A stretch of DNA of 64,000 bases from Bacillus sp. AFS037270. Lineage in GTDB: Bacteria; Bacillota; Bacilli; Bacillales_B; DSM-18226. Position 1 is the first letter of the stretch. Each line of letters opens with the position of its first letter. The translations under genes were made by a program, and so were the position numbers. The notes under the pieces were generated by a model that saw only the letters and a program-made list of their open reading frames with translations, did not search any database and was not told the DNA's origin. The stretch is taken from positions 6,297 through 70,296 of the forward strand of contig NZ_NUNF01000052.1 of NCBI RefSeq assembly GCF_002585305.1, given 5' to 3'. Below are positions 17,328 to 25,978 of this stretch, piece after piece.

Positions 17328-17535
17328 ATGGCTAAATATAGTGAAGAGTTTAAGCTGATGATTGTAAGAGAATATAAAGAAGGTACATTAGGACATAAGC
17401 TTTTAGCCAAAAAGTATGGTGTAAAGTCATATTCACAGGTTAAAAGGTGGATAGATGTATATGAGAAGTTTGGAGAGCAAGGGTTAAAGAGGAAGAATCA
17501 TAAGGAAACTTATTCTGTTCAATTTAAGCTGGAAG
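17328..17535 (+). pseudogene. IS3-family transposase orfA, 5' fragment
   Basis: From the ATG at 17328 this encodes a helix-turn-helix start of an IS150-type OrfA: MAKYSEEFKLMIVREYKEG, then LAKKYGVKSYSQVKRW and TYSVQFKL. After the Leu at about 17533 the sequence changes abruptly to the reverse complement of a gerA-like gene. The missing continuation is found at 20703-21050, with about 12 nt (four codons) absent. Confidence 0.88.
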
Positions 17536-18429
17536 GCAATAATAATGCTATTAAAAGTGCAAAGAATCGTACAGCTCTTAATGTAACTCCTAACCAAAAC
17601 CTCTCATAATAATCCTCAGATGCTTGCAAGAACATTTTCAACGTAGATGGCAAAATTAAAGCGTGAGGGCTCCCGTCAAGGGGTATTGCGATTCTCCCAT
17701 CTGATATATCAGATGTAAGCTTATCAGGCCTTTCGGTTGTGATTATATGTGGGAACAGAGAAAGTGGATGATTTTCTAATAAACGTTCAATCGTACCTGA
17801 GTCATGAGTATTTTCTAATTTAATACTATTAATGCGATCAATAATTTTTTGCAACGTATCTTTTGGAACTTTATTTTCCATGTAGATTATCGCAGTAAAA
17901 GTCTTTGATTCAGATCCGATTTTTTTAAAGCGTATTTTCAAGTTGGTACTGGGTAGTCTACTGCGAATCATGGCAACATTCGTTCTTATAACTTCAACGA
18001 ATCCCTCTCTAGGCCCCCTTATAACCACTTCGGATTGTGGTTCTCCCACTTGCCTAAAAGTCTTTTTAGAGTAACAGATTATTCCTGCTTTATTCTTGTT
18101 AGGAAATAAGATGATACAAAAACCGTATAATAAGTACGACAATATATCCTCAATTTTATCTAAAAAAAAACTGATGCTGTGGGAAACACATTATCTAATA
18201 CTGTGATATCGACATCATCGTTTCCGTGAGGATAATTTTTGACAACTTTTTCAAGCAAGGATTCGTATAATAATGTTTCGTCAACAATATTTTCACAATA
18301 CATAAAAATAATTTGCTTCCCTTTAATATTTCGAGGGTTTAAAATTCTAAATTCTATATCCTCACAATGTGTAAGTTTATCTTGGAAAAATTTATAATTT
18401 TGCTCAATAGAATCGGTTAATTTTTCCAT
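17536..18429 (-). pseudogene. gerA-type germination gene, truncated and frameshifted
   Basis: The N-terminal part (18160-18429) reads MEKLTDSIEQNYKFFQDKL and ILNPRNIKGKQIIFMYCEN, a GerA N-domain. The frame is broken at a run of nine A (plus strand, 18162-18170); with seven or ten it would read on through SVFLDKIEDILSYLLYG into the second piece. That piece contains GEPQSEVVIRGPREGF, TTERPDKLTSDISDGRIA and ASEDYYERFWLGVTLR, core GerA motifs. It stops inside the first membrane region, where the IS orfA sequence begins (about 17535). The C-terminal half and a gerC gene are absent, so it is a remnant; the homopolymer change could also be a sequencing error. Confidence 0.88.
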
Positions 18430-18476
18430 AAAATTCCTCCTTCTTTATTATTTACACTATTGGATTCGGTTTATAA

Positions 18477-19436
18477 TTATTTAATTGACCTACTAGTTAA
18501 TGGTGGTTCATTAAACCAACCTTTTTTAACCAATAGTTTAAACCCTTTTTCTGAAAAACTTTGGACCTGTTCCATTAATTCACTTAGTATTTTGACATGA
18601 TTCTTCTTATAACTAGATACAGCAGCGTTTTGTAAATTTATTATTCCAATAGGATTTAAAAACATTATTAGGTTCGTCATTAACTTATCTGAAAATGGAG
18701 ATTCATGGACCCTATGAACGAAGCTCTCTAGTCCAGTTGTAGTACTAACTCCGTTTTCTCTGAAAATATCCGATAAAGTAGCAGCTTGATGAAATGCTAA
18801 TTTCTTGCCATCATTAAATAATTGCTTTGACTCTTCATCTTTTACAACATCAGCAAAAGCAGCGCATAGAGCAACACCAACATTATTGCATTGAAGTGCA
18901 CTGTACATATGTCCCAATTCTACCGCATTAAGTGGTCTCAATTGTGTAGATACAACCTTAAACAGTTTGCTCTCTCTTTCATGTGCTTTCATGTATAAAA
19001 ATGGACTGTTTTGTAACAAGTTCTTTTCTTTTAATAAACCTAAAAGAGATTCATCAATTTGAATAATCTTAGTGAGGACTTCACTAAAGAATTTCTTTAC
19101 ATTCATATCCGCTAGTTCTGAATATTGAGAAGCGAGGACTCGCATCCCATTTCCGGTAATATGCTTAAGAATTTCAATGATTAATTGATCGGTAAAAAGC
19201 TTTACTGAGGAGTTATATAAATCAACTTCACTGAAAAATGGCGTTTCATTATAACCGCTGTCATTTAATATCTTTGTAGCCTCTTTTTCTTGAAATGTAG
19301 ATAATGAATTGATTTCATCTAGAACACTTCTCAAATCTTTATCCTCAGCAGTGTCAATAAGATTTTTCAAAATAATATTAACCATATTCGAACTTGATTG
19401 TAGATACCAAAGAAAGCCGAACTCATTTACGTTCAT
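18477..19436 (-). CDS. DUF3231 family protein
   Basis: 319 residues, mostly helical, organised as two related halves. Each half resembles a ferritin-like bundle (NEFGFLWYLQSSSNMVNIILK in the first half; LNAVELGHMYSALQCNNVG with GVALCAAFADVVKDEE in the second). This is the layout of DUF3231 proteins, which are common in sporeformers, often beside gerA-like genes. Here it precedes a gerA-type remnant by 47 nt on the same strand. Its function is unknown; a link to spores is suggested only by the neighbourhood. The start at 19436 has AAGGAG-type sequence (AGGAGCC) upstream. Confidence 0.75.
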   Translation of the reverse strand: MNVNEFGFLWYLQSSSNMVNIILKNLIDTAEDKDLRSVLDEINSLSTFQEKEATKILNDSGYNETPFFSEVDLYNSSVKLFTDQLIIEILKHITGNGMRVLASQYSELADMNVKKFFSEVLTKIIQIDESLLGLLKEKNLLQNSPFLYMKAHERESKLFKVVSTQLRPLNAVELGHMYSALQCNNVGVALCAAFADVVKDEESKQLFNDGKKLAFHQAATLSDIFRENGVSTTTGLESFVHRVHESPFSDKLMTNLIMFLNPIGIINLQNAAVSSYKKNHVKILSELMEQVQSFSEKGFKLLVKKGWFNEPPLTSRSIK

Positions 19437-19605
19437 ACAAAAGGCTCCTTCATTATTTATTTTCTCTTATTAGAATGACAAAAATATTGGTAATTATTCA
19501 GGGTATATTTCTAATTAATACATTTAGTCTCAATCTCAAACTTTATTAATTATTGTAATTTATATAATTTAATTAGAGTTTCTGTTAAAAGAATACTAAT
19601 TAAAT

Positions 19606-20076
19606 TCACTGGCTCTCAGGTTTCTCAATAGCTTTTTTAATGATTTTCATTAGTAAAAGGCCTATACAAATTCCTGGTATCACGCACAAAATTGGTAACC
19701 ATATTGGGCCAAATAAAAATCCGAATATCTTGAAAGTTGATGAATATATACACCCCACTGTTACAAAGAAAGCACAAAAAACGAATGGTAAATAAGAATA
19801 TTTTCTATTTCCTCCACCAGCATCTTTATAAGCATCCCACATAGCAAAAAAGTATAAACAAGGATAAAACAATAGCCATAAGTAATCAGTTTGAGCAATG
19901 GCTTTTTCGATTTCTCCATGAAAACTAGAAATTATAACAACATTAAAATTTGCATTTACATTTATAAGGAATTCTAAAGATACAAAAACAATACCTTTTA
20001 TTAGTTTGCCATTTAAAAATTGACCAAAGCCAGGAAGAGCAATACTCCATAGTAATACTTCTTTTGAGTTAGCCAC
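19606..20076 (-). CDS. multispan membrane protein, unknown
   Basis: 156 residues with about four hydrophobic segments. It begins LLWSIALPGFGQFLNGKLIKG, similar in feel to TM2-type membrane proteins (a Gly-rich turn between two spans). A further segment YLWLLFYPCLYFFAMWDAYKD follows, then two more spans and a basic tail. I do not know a named family. It is the first of three minus-strand genes inside the IS (membrane protein, DUF3231, gerA remnant), which looks like a spore-related operon carried as a block. Confidence 0.65.
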   Translation of the reverse strand: MANSKEVLLWSIALPGFGQFLNGKLIKGIVFVSLEFLINVNANFNVVIISSFHGEIEKAIAQTDYLWLLFYPCLYFFAMWDAYKDAGGGNRKYSYLPFVFCAFFVTVGCIYSSTFKIFGFLFGPIWLPILCVIPGICIGLLLMKIIKKAIEKPESQ

Positions 20077-20705
20077 CTAATTCAAGCTCCTTACCAAGTT
20101 TCGTATAGTGTGATTATGTCAATTGTAAAAAAGGCAATCGCACTAATCATTATTCATTAAAAACTTAATTAGTTTTTTATTGTGGAAATAAAATTTAACA
20201 TTACACCAACGTAACCTTAGAATGTCCTGCTTAACATAAAAAATGTGATGAAAAGTACAGTGATGGCATTTCATTTCTAAATATTAATAAACAGAGATAT
20301 CCAATAAAAAGAAATGCTTCTATCAACATGGTCTTATAAAAAGCATAGAAAACTTATGTTAAAACACATCCATTATGTGAAGGCCTTATAAATTAGAATA
20401 TAATTTCTCTAACAATTCTAAGAAAGTGATTTATGATTATAATTCCTTCTATCAACTGTTTTTCCTCATCATAGATGAAGTTCTTGTCCCCATCGCTTGT
20501 GAGGATACCGTTCTGGTCATCCGTTTATGCCTAACACAATACCTGACTAATTTAGGAGTATTTGATATTGATAAAATATTTTAAAAATATTGGGATGTAT
20601 ATTAGCTTTCATGCTTTAAAATTTTTTCGTAACCTAACTCCCCAAAAATAGTGAAATGTTTATTGTACTAACCTACTCCTTCGTTGAACAAGGAAAAGGC
20701 TCTTT
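20077..20705. other. AT-rich stretch without a convincing gene inside the IS insert
   Basis: No gene with a start and ribosome site is seen. One open frame without an ATG runs 20381-20584 on the plus strand and contains FYQLFFLIIDEVLVPI and VLVIRLCLTQYLTNLG; it may be a gene remnant. The right junction with the IS orfA lies at about 20700. Confidence 0.5.
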
Positions 20706-21050
20706 ATGAAGAGAACAGGTTCTTCAGAAATAGAAACAGCCCTTCATTTTGGGCTTACTAATCCCCCTATGATAAGTTCATTGAAAAGGTCTTTTTTAGA
20801 AGGTGGGGCTGAAGCGCTGGATAGACCGAAAGGACGACCACCCATGTCTGATATAGCAAAGAACAGAAAAAACAAACCTACTAATGAAAAAGAAATGACT
20901 TATGAGCAAAGATTGGAAAGAGAAAACGAGCTTCTTCGTTTGGAGGTAGAATACTTAAAAAAGTTGCGAGCTTTTCAGATGGATCCGAAAGGCTATCTCG
21001 AAAAGCACAAGCAGTGTTATCATTCGAACTCAAAGAAGCCTTCAAATTAA
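20703..21050 (+). pseudogene. IS3-family transposase orfA, 3' fragment
   Basis: Begins FMKRTGSSEIETALHFGL and ends HSNSKKPSN. It contains the OrfA leucine-zipper-like region YEQRLERENELLRLEVEYLK. It is the direct continuation of the fragment that stops at 17535. Confidence 0.88.
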
Positions 21051-21875
21051 AAGATGTTTTACGTATAGTCGGTATTCCTGAATCCTCCTCTCACTATCAT
21101 ATAAAGGTGATGAAGAAGCAAAATCCAGGCCAAAATCTTGAAAAGTCTATACAAACCATTTTTGATGAACATAAAGGCAATTTGGTTATCGACGTATCAA
21201 GCTAGAATTGAGAAACCGTGGTACTAAAGTGAATCATATGAAGGTACAACGCATCATGAATAAACTCGAACTAAAAGGAGATAAGTACAGGAGAAAATCA
21301 CGTAAATACAGTTCTTACAGTGGGACTACGGGGACGGTTGCCAAGAACCGCATTAATCGTCGTTTTCATACAAATGTGAGTCATCAAAAATTAACAACAG
21401 ATATAAGTGAATTTAAGTGTTAGGACGGTGTAAAACTGTATCTAAGTCCTATTATTAATATGTTCAACGGTGAAGTCCTTTCATATGGGATAAGTATGCG
21501 TCCGACCTTATATTTAGCGCTCAACCCTCTGGAGGAAGCTCTTAAAATAGTAAAAAATTCAAAGTACAGAACCACTATACATTCAGATCAAGGCTGGCAT
21601 TATCAACATAAAAAATGGGTAAAAACACTTAAGAAAAACAAGGTGTTCCAGAGTATGTCGCGAAAAGGAAACTGTTTAGATAATTCCCCCATGGAGAATT
21701 TTTTCGGGTTACTAAAACAAGAAATGTATTACGGAGAATCACTCAGCTCATTTGAGGTATTAAAAAAAGAATTGAAGAATATATCGATTATTATAATAAC
21801 AAGCACATAAAGCAAAAATTGGCAGGTATGAGTCCGGTTCAATACTGTACCCATACCAGCCAATTAGCTGCTTAG
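20961..21875 (+). pseudogene. IS3-family transposase orfB (DDE), degraded
   Basis: The DDE integrase is recognisable: KLTTDISEF (first Asp), TTIHSDQGWHYQ (second Asp) and NSPMENFFGLLKQEMYY (Glu). The frame is broken at least three times. One base is missing near 21180 (between KGN and the shifted GYRRIKLELR). An in-frame TAG sits at 21421-21423 after SEFKC. One A is missing in the run near 21763, after which the protein would continue IEEYIDYYNNKHIKQKL and end at TAG 21873. The element is therefore dead. Confidence 0.88.
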
Positions 21876-21921
21876 TATAAAACTCTAACTTTTCGGGGTC
21901 ACCTCACTTTGCTAAGAGATC

Positions 21922-21934
21922 GGGGTTACTTTTT
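21922..21934 (+). terminator. right arm of the split two-component operon terminator
   Basis: GGGGTTACTTTTT, complementary to 17258-17269. See the IS feature. Confidence 0.75.
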
Positions 21935-21964
21935 GTAATTACTATAAATAACGCAGCTAATTCA

Positions 21965-22285
21965 TCATATTTTTTGCCATAATCTGGTGCTATCCATAAC
22001 GGAATGACGTTCAACAATTTCGTATGCAGCATTAGTAATCGCTTGGGCTAACGAATCCCCTGTTGCACAAATATCATTAAAGCACACCTTAGATAACCCT
22101 TTAATTTGATACATAAAACCTAGTTCTTCTAACCGCTCAACGATAAGCATGGCATGATCTATGTTATGCTCAGGCTGAAACTCGGACTCATGAATAAATT
22201 TCCCCTGTTCATAATCATACCAGCGGTCCCATCTATTTAACTTCCAACCTAGGATTCTCCGTGCAATCGCATCAATTTTCATCAT
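21965..22285 (-). CDS. Phage-ABA-sandwich-like small protein (copy 1)
   Basis: 106 residues. Pattern: RRILGWKLNRWDRWYDYE at the N-terminus, a central EFQPEHNIDHAMLIVERLEELGF, and a final GDSLAQAITNAAYEIVE. This resembles the small alpha-beta-alpha sandwich domain seen in phage and Bacillus proteins (BC1872 type). A second copy about 50% identical by eye is at 46206-46514. The function is not known. The start is taken at 22285 (ATG ATG; ribosome site AAAGGGG). Confidence 0.7.
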   Translation of the reverse strand: MMKIDAIARRILGWKLNRWDRWYDYEQGKFIHESEFQPEHNIDHAMLIVERLEELGFMYQIKGLSKVCFNDICATGDSLAQAITNAAYEIVERHSVMDSTRLWQKI

Positions 22286-22582
22286 TTTCGATTCCCCTTT
22301 TCAATTATTGATAACTTTTTATGTCCTCTTTTGTTATATAACAGTTTAATTAATTAATTGTAATTATATAACACATTTTTATCATTTTCCAGTATTTATT
22401 ATAAAATTTTCACCTGAAACTTTTTCTACTGTACATGCACAAGTTGAATACTAGCCAAATAAAAAAGAACACGAACCCAGTGGGATTCATGTTCATAGTT
22501 TAAGTGGTGAATCTAAATAGTTTAATATTAAAATGTATTTCTACATAAATGTAATAAGGAGATGAAAAAAAGGGGAAGTCTA

Positions 22583-23263
22583 ATGAATGAACTAGTTAAG
22601 GTTTTTTTAGTCACTTTAGTTAGTGACATTGATAATATGTTAATATTAGGAGCTTTATTACGTAAATATACACATTTAAAGATTACCCTGCCAGCCATTA
22701 TCGTACTTACATTCGCTAGAGCTTTTTATGTATTTATTATAAAAAGATTATTAGATGTTCCTATGCTCCAACTCTTGATGGGAATCATATTGCTATTTAT
22801 TGCATTTAAACTTGTTCGAAAATCAATCGATGGGGAATCTTTTACAAGGCCTTCTTATCAATCAATCTTTATAAAAATTAAGGTCTTATCAGTCCTTGCG
22901 GCAACAGACTTTTTAATATGTCTTGACAGTGTGGTCATTATTGCTGGAATATCTCAACATGTTGAAGCTGTAACGATTGGGATCTTTTCTAGTCTTTTGG
23001 TATCCCTCCTATTTCTCCCATTTGTGATAAAGCTTGCGACCACCTTTTTTTGGATTAATATTATCGCGGGAGCTTTTATTGCACAGAATGCTGTGATTGG
23101 CATTTTAAAGGACCCCGTATTAGCTGAATGGCTTGGTACATTGAATAGGCTATTTCCGGATATGAATTTAATTAATATGACTGCAAATGGGGCGATTATT
23201 ATTTTTATTATTATCGGGGTCTACTCGTATATTAAGCATCAAAGAATCACTAGACATAAGTAG
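22583..23263 (+). CDS. TerC-family membrane protein
   Basis: 226 residues from the ATG at 22583 (AGGGG, spacing 8). The ATG at 22562 would sit directly on a ribosome site, so the later start is preferred. About seven hydrophobic spans. The TerC signatures are LVTLVSDIDNMLILGALLRK near the N-terminus and ATDFLICLDSVVIIAGIS in the middle, with conserved Asp/Asn residues in membrane positions. TerC proteins are implicated in tellurite or metal homeostasis and in metalation of secreted proteins. Located 66 nt upstream of a MATE transporter on the same strand. Confidence 0.85.
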   Translation: MNELVKVFLVTLVSDIDNMLILGALLRKYTHLKITLPAIIVLTFARAFYVFIIKRLLDVPMLQLLMGIILLFIAFKLVRKSIDGESFTRPSYQSIFIKIKVLSVLAATDFLICLDSVVIIAGISQHVEAVTIGIFSSLLVSLLFLPFVIKLATTFFWINIIAGAFIAQNAVIGILKDPVLAEWLGTLNRLFPDMNLINMTANGAIIIFIIIGVYSYIKHQRITRHK

Positions 23264-23328
23264 CAATTAGCTTACAAACAAGAGAAAATAAAATAAACTC
23301 TTAAACTTTGAAAATGAGGTATACAATT

Positions 23329-24657
23329 ATGAACCTTCCCCATAAGGCAAAAGAAGTCTTAGGTGTGGCATTACCTGCGATTGGTGAATCTTATTTGCAA
23401 AGTCTACTTGGAGTGGCAGACTCTTTTTTTATCGCAAGATTAGGTCTATTAGCGATTAATGCAGTCGGTGTGACAAATATATATAGTATGACCTATATTG
23501 GAGTTTTTACAGCAATTTCGGCCACTCTTTCCGTCTTTTTATCAAGGGCCTATGGGGCAAAGAATACTGAACAAAGTAAGTCCGTTATTTTTCACGGGCT
23601 ATTAATCTCTTTTTTAATTGGCTTACTTTTCTCTGTTATTTCAGTCTTGTTCGCCAAACCATTATTAGTATTTACAGGAGCAAACGAGCAGCTTAAGGAA
23701 GCCGCTTTAACCTACTTTAAGATTGTTTTAGGTTTAACCCCATTCATGGCCTTATTTACTGCTCAATCTGCTTCATTTCGAGCCATAGGTGATACCAAAA
23801 CCCCTCTTCGGATCGGTTTTGAAATGAATGTCGTCCATGTTATCCTCGATTACCTTTTAATTTTTGGAATAGGCTCTTTTGCTGGCTTAGGTTTAACAGG
23901 TGCAGCAATAGCTATGATCTTTGCTAGAATATATGGATTTATTCGTTTGGTTATAAAATCCCAAAGCATTTCTAACATTGCTTTAAAAAGAAGCGATTTT
24001 AAGATCATTGGGAAATTAGGACGCAGCATGATACGTTTTGCAGTTCCCGCTACGGTTGAAAGGTTATCCATGAGATTAGGCCAGGTCCTCTATTTTGGTT
24101 TCATTGTCCGGATGGGAACCGAAGTCTATGCAGCGCATAACATTGCCGGTACGATTACAACCTTTTCCTCAACAATTGGCGGTGGCTTTGCAGTAGCTGC
24201 AAGTACTCTTATAGGTCAAGCAATTGGTCGAAATAATTGGTCTGATGTTCAAGAATATCGAAAGTGGAGTTACCTTCAATCGGCGGTTTCTATGACAGTC
24301 ATAACCGCCATATTAGCTAGTACAAGCCCTTGGGTGGGGAGATTTTTTACAACCAATGAACAGGTTATTCATTTATTGATGATTGTCTTATTCATAGACA
24401 CTCTCTCACAGCCATTTCTAGCTTCAGTGACGGTCGATACATCTGTCGTTCAGGCTGGCGGAAACAGTAAGTTCCCTATGTTGGTCACCATTATTGGCAT
24501 ATGGTTGATCCGCACTCTGGGTGTTTATATATTCGCTTGGAAGCTTGGCCTTGGTTTACCGGCCGTATGGGGCTCTATTGCCGTTGATAATGCTCTACGT
24601 GCAGGGCTGTTTATGTGGTATCGCAGGAATCGAAATGTCATAAAACAACTAGTTTAA
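23329..24657 (+). CDS. MATE-family efflux transporter
   Basis: 443 residues from the ATG at 23329 (GAGG 9 nt upstream); the TTG at 23308 is less likely. Twelve hydrophobic segments in two MATE repeats. Typical sequences are ALPAIGESYLQSLLGVADSF at the start of repeat one and RFAVPATVERLSMRLGQVLYF at the start of repeat two, each followed by FSLSRAYGAKN-like and ASTLIGQAIGRNN loops. It exports drugs or cationic metabolites with a proton or sodium gradient. The substrate is unknown. May be co-transcribed with the TerC gene. Confidence 0.88.
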   Translation: MNLPHKAKEVLGVALPAIGESYLQSLLGVADSFFIARLGLLAINAVGVTNIYSMTYIGVFTAISATLSVFLSRAYGAKNTEQSKSVIFHGLLISFLIGLLFSVISVLFAKPLLVFTGANEQLKEAALTYFKIVLGLTPFMALFTAQSASFRAIGDTKTPLRIGFEMNVVHVILDYLLIFGIGSFAGLGLTGAAIAMIFARIYGFIRLVIKSQSISNIALKRSDFKIIGKLGRSMIRFAVPATVERLSMRLGQVLYFGFIVRMGTEVYAAHNIAGTITTFSSTIGGGFAVAASTLIGQAIGRNNWSDVQEYRKWSYLQSAVSMTVITAILASTSPWVGRFFTTNEQVIHLLMIVLFIDTLSQPFLASVTVDTSVVQAGGNSKFPMLVTIIGIWLIRTLGVYIFAWKLGLGLPAVWGSIAVDNALRAGLFMWYRRNRNVIKQLV

Positions 24658-24838
24658 TACCTTTTATTACTTTATTATTCAGTGTCCCTGCTATTGTTTT
24701 CCCACTGTAAGTTGGACTCCCCTACAAATTTTTGCCTAACTTAAAAATCAACAGCATTTTTTATGATTTTGTTTCATACATAAGAGAATGGTGATAGCAA
24801 ACCAAATATACAGTACAAAAGCACTCAAGGAGGCTACA

Positions 24839-25102
24839 ATGATTCAACAAACAGTGAAAATTAATAACAAAGCAGGATTATATGCTCAACCGGTCAACCA
24901 ATTAGTTCAAGCGGCTTCTCAATTTAATTCAGATATTTTTCTTACCCACAACGGAAGAACTGTAAGTGTAAAATCAGTTCTCGGCGTTTTATCATTAGCC
25001 ATTCCTAAGCAAGCAGAGATTACATTAGAGGTTTCAGGGGATGACGAAAACGAGGCAATCAAAGAAGTCCTTCTAACCTTGAAGAAGTTAGAAAACAAGT
25101 AA
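24839..25102 (+). CDS. HPr/Crh-like protein with Tyr at the active-site position
   Basis: 87 residues, the exact length of HPr. The fold is clear: AGLYAQPVNQLVQAASQF, NGRTVSVKSVLGVLSLAIP, then AEITLEVSGDDENEAIKE. Position 15, the phosphocarrier His of HPr, is Tyr, and position 17 is Gln instead of Arg. Ser46 (VKSVLG), the HPr-kinase site, is kept. This resembles the regulator Crh (Gln15), which cannot pass phosphate in the PTS but with phospho-Ser46 can bind CcpA. The start at 24839 follows AAGGAGG. It is monocistronic with a strong terminator. A regulatory rather than transport role is likely; partner and effect are inference. Confidence 0.88.
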   Translation: MIQQTVKINNKAGLYAQPVNQLVQAASQFNSDIFLTHNGRTVSVKSVLGVLSLAIPKQAEITLEVSGDDENEAIKEVLLTLKKLENK

Positions 25103-25110
25103 AAAATACA

Positions 25111-25147
25111 AAAAGAGGCAGGGTTTTGGTTAAGCCTGCCTCTTTTT
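25111..25147 (+). terminator. terminator of the HPr-like gene
   Basis: AAAAGAGGCAGG (25111-25122) and CCTGCCTCTTTT (25135-25146), followed by T. Confidence 0.9.
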
Positions 25148-25292
25148 GTTCATTATTTTAGAAAAAGTGTGTTAGTAAATCTTACAAGATACTTGGGAAA
25201 TACCTAGCTTTAAAATTATAATAAACTTGTGACATTACTCCTTGAATGAAAACCATCGTGTGGGAAGGCACTTTGGTTTTCACTCTTTTACA

Positions 25293-25526
25293 TCAAATAT
25301 TCTGACGACGTTTTTGTCTATTTCTTTGTAATTCGCTCTGTTTCCATATATATTTTTGCATGTATACTCTAAGTACATCTTTCATTGACTTTCCGTTATT
25401 TTCCACTGCATCACGGAAATTTTCTCTAATGTTTTCTGGGATTTCAATACTTAATCGAACATTTTTTGTATTGGCTTCCTTACCTTTCCTTTCATTCACT
25501 TTTTCGCATTTGTGTACTTGTTGCAT
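25293..25526 (-). CDS. ribbon-helix-helix DNA-binding protein
   Basis: 77 residues. After a charged N-terminus, TKNVRLSIEIPENIRENFRDA gives a beta strand and helix, and NGKSMKDVLRVYMQKYIW a second helix, matching CopG/ParG-like dimeric proteins. A basic tail (RNRQKRRQNI) follows. The start at 25526 has AGGAGG 8 nt upstream. No toxin-like partner is visible next to it. It could be a transcriptional regulator. Confidence 0.65.
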   Translation of the reverse strand: MQQVHKCEKVNERKGKEANTKNVRLSIEIPENIRENFRDAVENNGKSMKDVLRVYMQKYIWKQSELQRNRQKRRQNI

Positions 25527-25704
25527 AATTTAACCTCCTAGCAAAAGTTCTAATGAATACACAACACTATTCAAAGTAGTCTTAAGAGAGTAAATATTTA
25601 AAATATTTAAGCATGAGTATATATTAACAACTGAAAACGGATACAGTAAAAAATATTTTTCGTCAAATTTCGACATTCCTCCAAAAGGACTCCTTATTAA
25701 GAAA

Positions 25705-25732
25705 TAGAAAAACGCTGCCTTATTAAGCAGCG
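25705..25732 (-). terminator. minus-strand terminator downstream of metG and the 46-codon ORF
   Basis: CGCTGC (25727-25732 complement) and GCAGCG (25713-25718 complement), an 8-nt loop, then TTTTTC on the minus strand. Confidence 0.7.
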
Positions 25733-25810
25733 CCATACAATTTTTCATTTTTGAATCTATTTATACTAATGTGCAGGTACAAAATGGTCTTTCTTTAAGA
25801 TTGGGACTCT

Positions 25811-25951
25811 CTAATAAACATTTAAACGACTACAATGTCTTACATCTTCTTCCAATCCTCTTTGACTTATGTTACCAAGTTCGGTTGCTTTCCTCCTCGC
25901 ACTTACATATCCTCCTTCTAGTCGACAGTCTTCTGGAGATGGATCAAACAT
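25811..25951 (-). CDS. possible 46-residue protein downstream of metG
   Basis: A short frame reading MFDPSPEDCRLEGGYVSARR and ending CSRLNVY, 27 nt after the MetRS stop. It is preceded by a plausible GATGAGGTG ribosome site and followed by a terminator, so it may be the last gene of the T-box operon. No family is recognised and no homologue could be checked. It is short enough to arise by chance. Confidence 0.4.
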   Translation of the reverse strand: MFDPSPEDCRLEGGYVSARRKATELGNISQRGLEEDVRHCSRLNVY

Positions 25952-25978
25952 AAATACACCTCATCTAATAGATTTATT

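Larger units (their letters stand above)
17273..21909 (+). mobile_element. decayed IS3-family (IS150-type) element with a 3.2-kb internal insert
   Basis: The left end starts TGTACTGCACCCC (17276) and continues AAAAGTTAGAGT. The right end, read inwards on the minus strand, is TGAGGTGACCCCG then AAAAGTTAGAGT (ends at 21906). Both finish in TG...CA, and the flanking CTT (17273-17275 and 21907-21909) is a 3-bp target duplication, normal for this group. Inside are orfA in two halves and orfB with several frameshifts and a stop. Between the orfA halves lie about 3.2 kb of spore-type genes. Without the insert the element would be about 1.45 kb, a usual IS3 size. It cannot encode its own transposition now. 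Confidence 0.85.

Noticed and set aside
17313..17609. An open frame of 98 codons that looks like an intact small transposase gene
   Set aside because: After the first 69 residues of IS OrfA it continues only as an antisense read through the gerA-like remnant; it is a junction frame.
21320..21340. Second copy of the GGGGACGGTT hairpin motif
   Set aside because: It lies inside transposase orfB coding sequence and has no surrounding stem.
25530..25748. A 72-codon open frame on the minus strand
   Set aside because: It overlaps the metG-side terminator and lacks a ribosome site; composition is noncoding.
25771..25953. A 60-codon plus-strand frame opposite the 46-residue ORF
   Set aside because: No ribosome site; the antisense frame has one.
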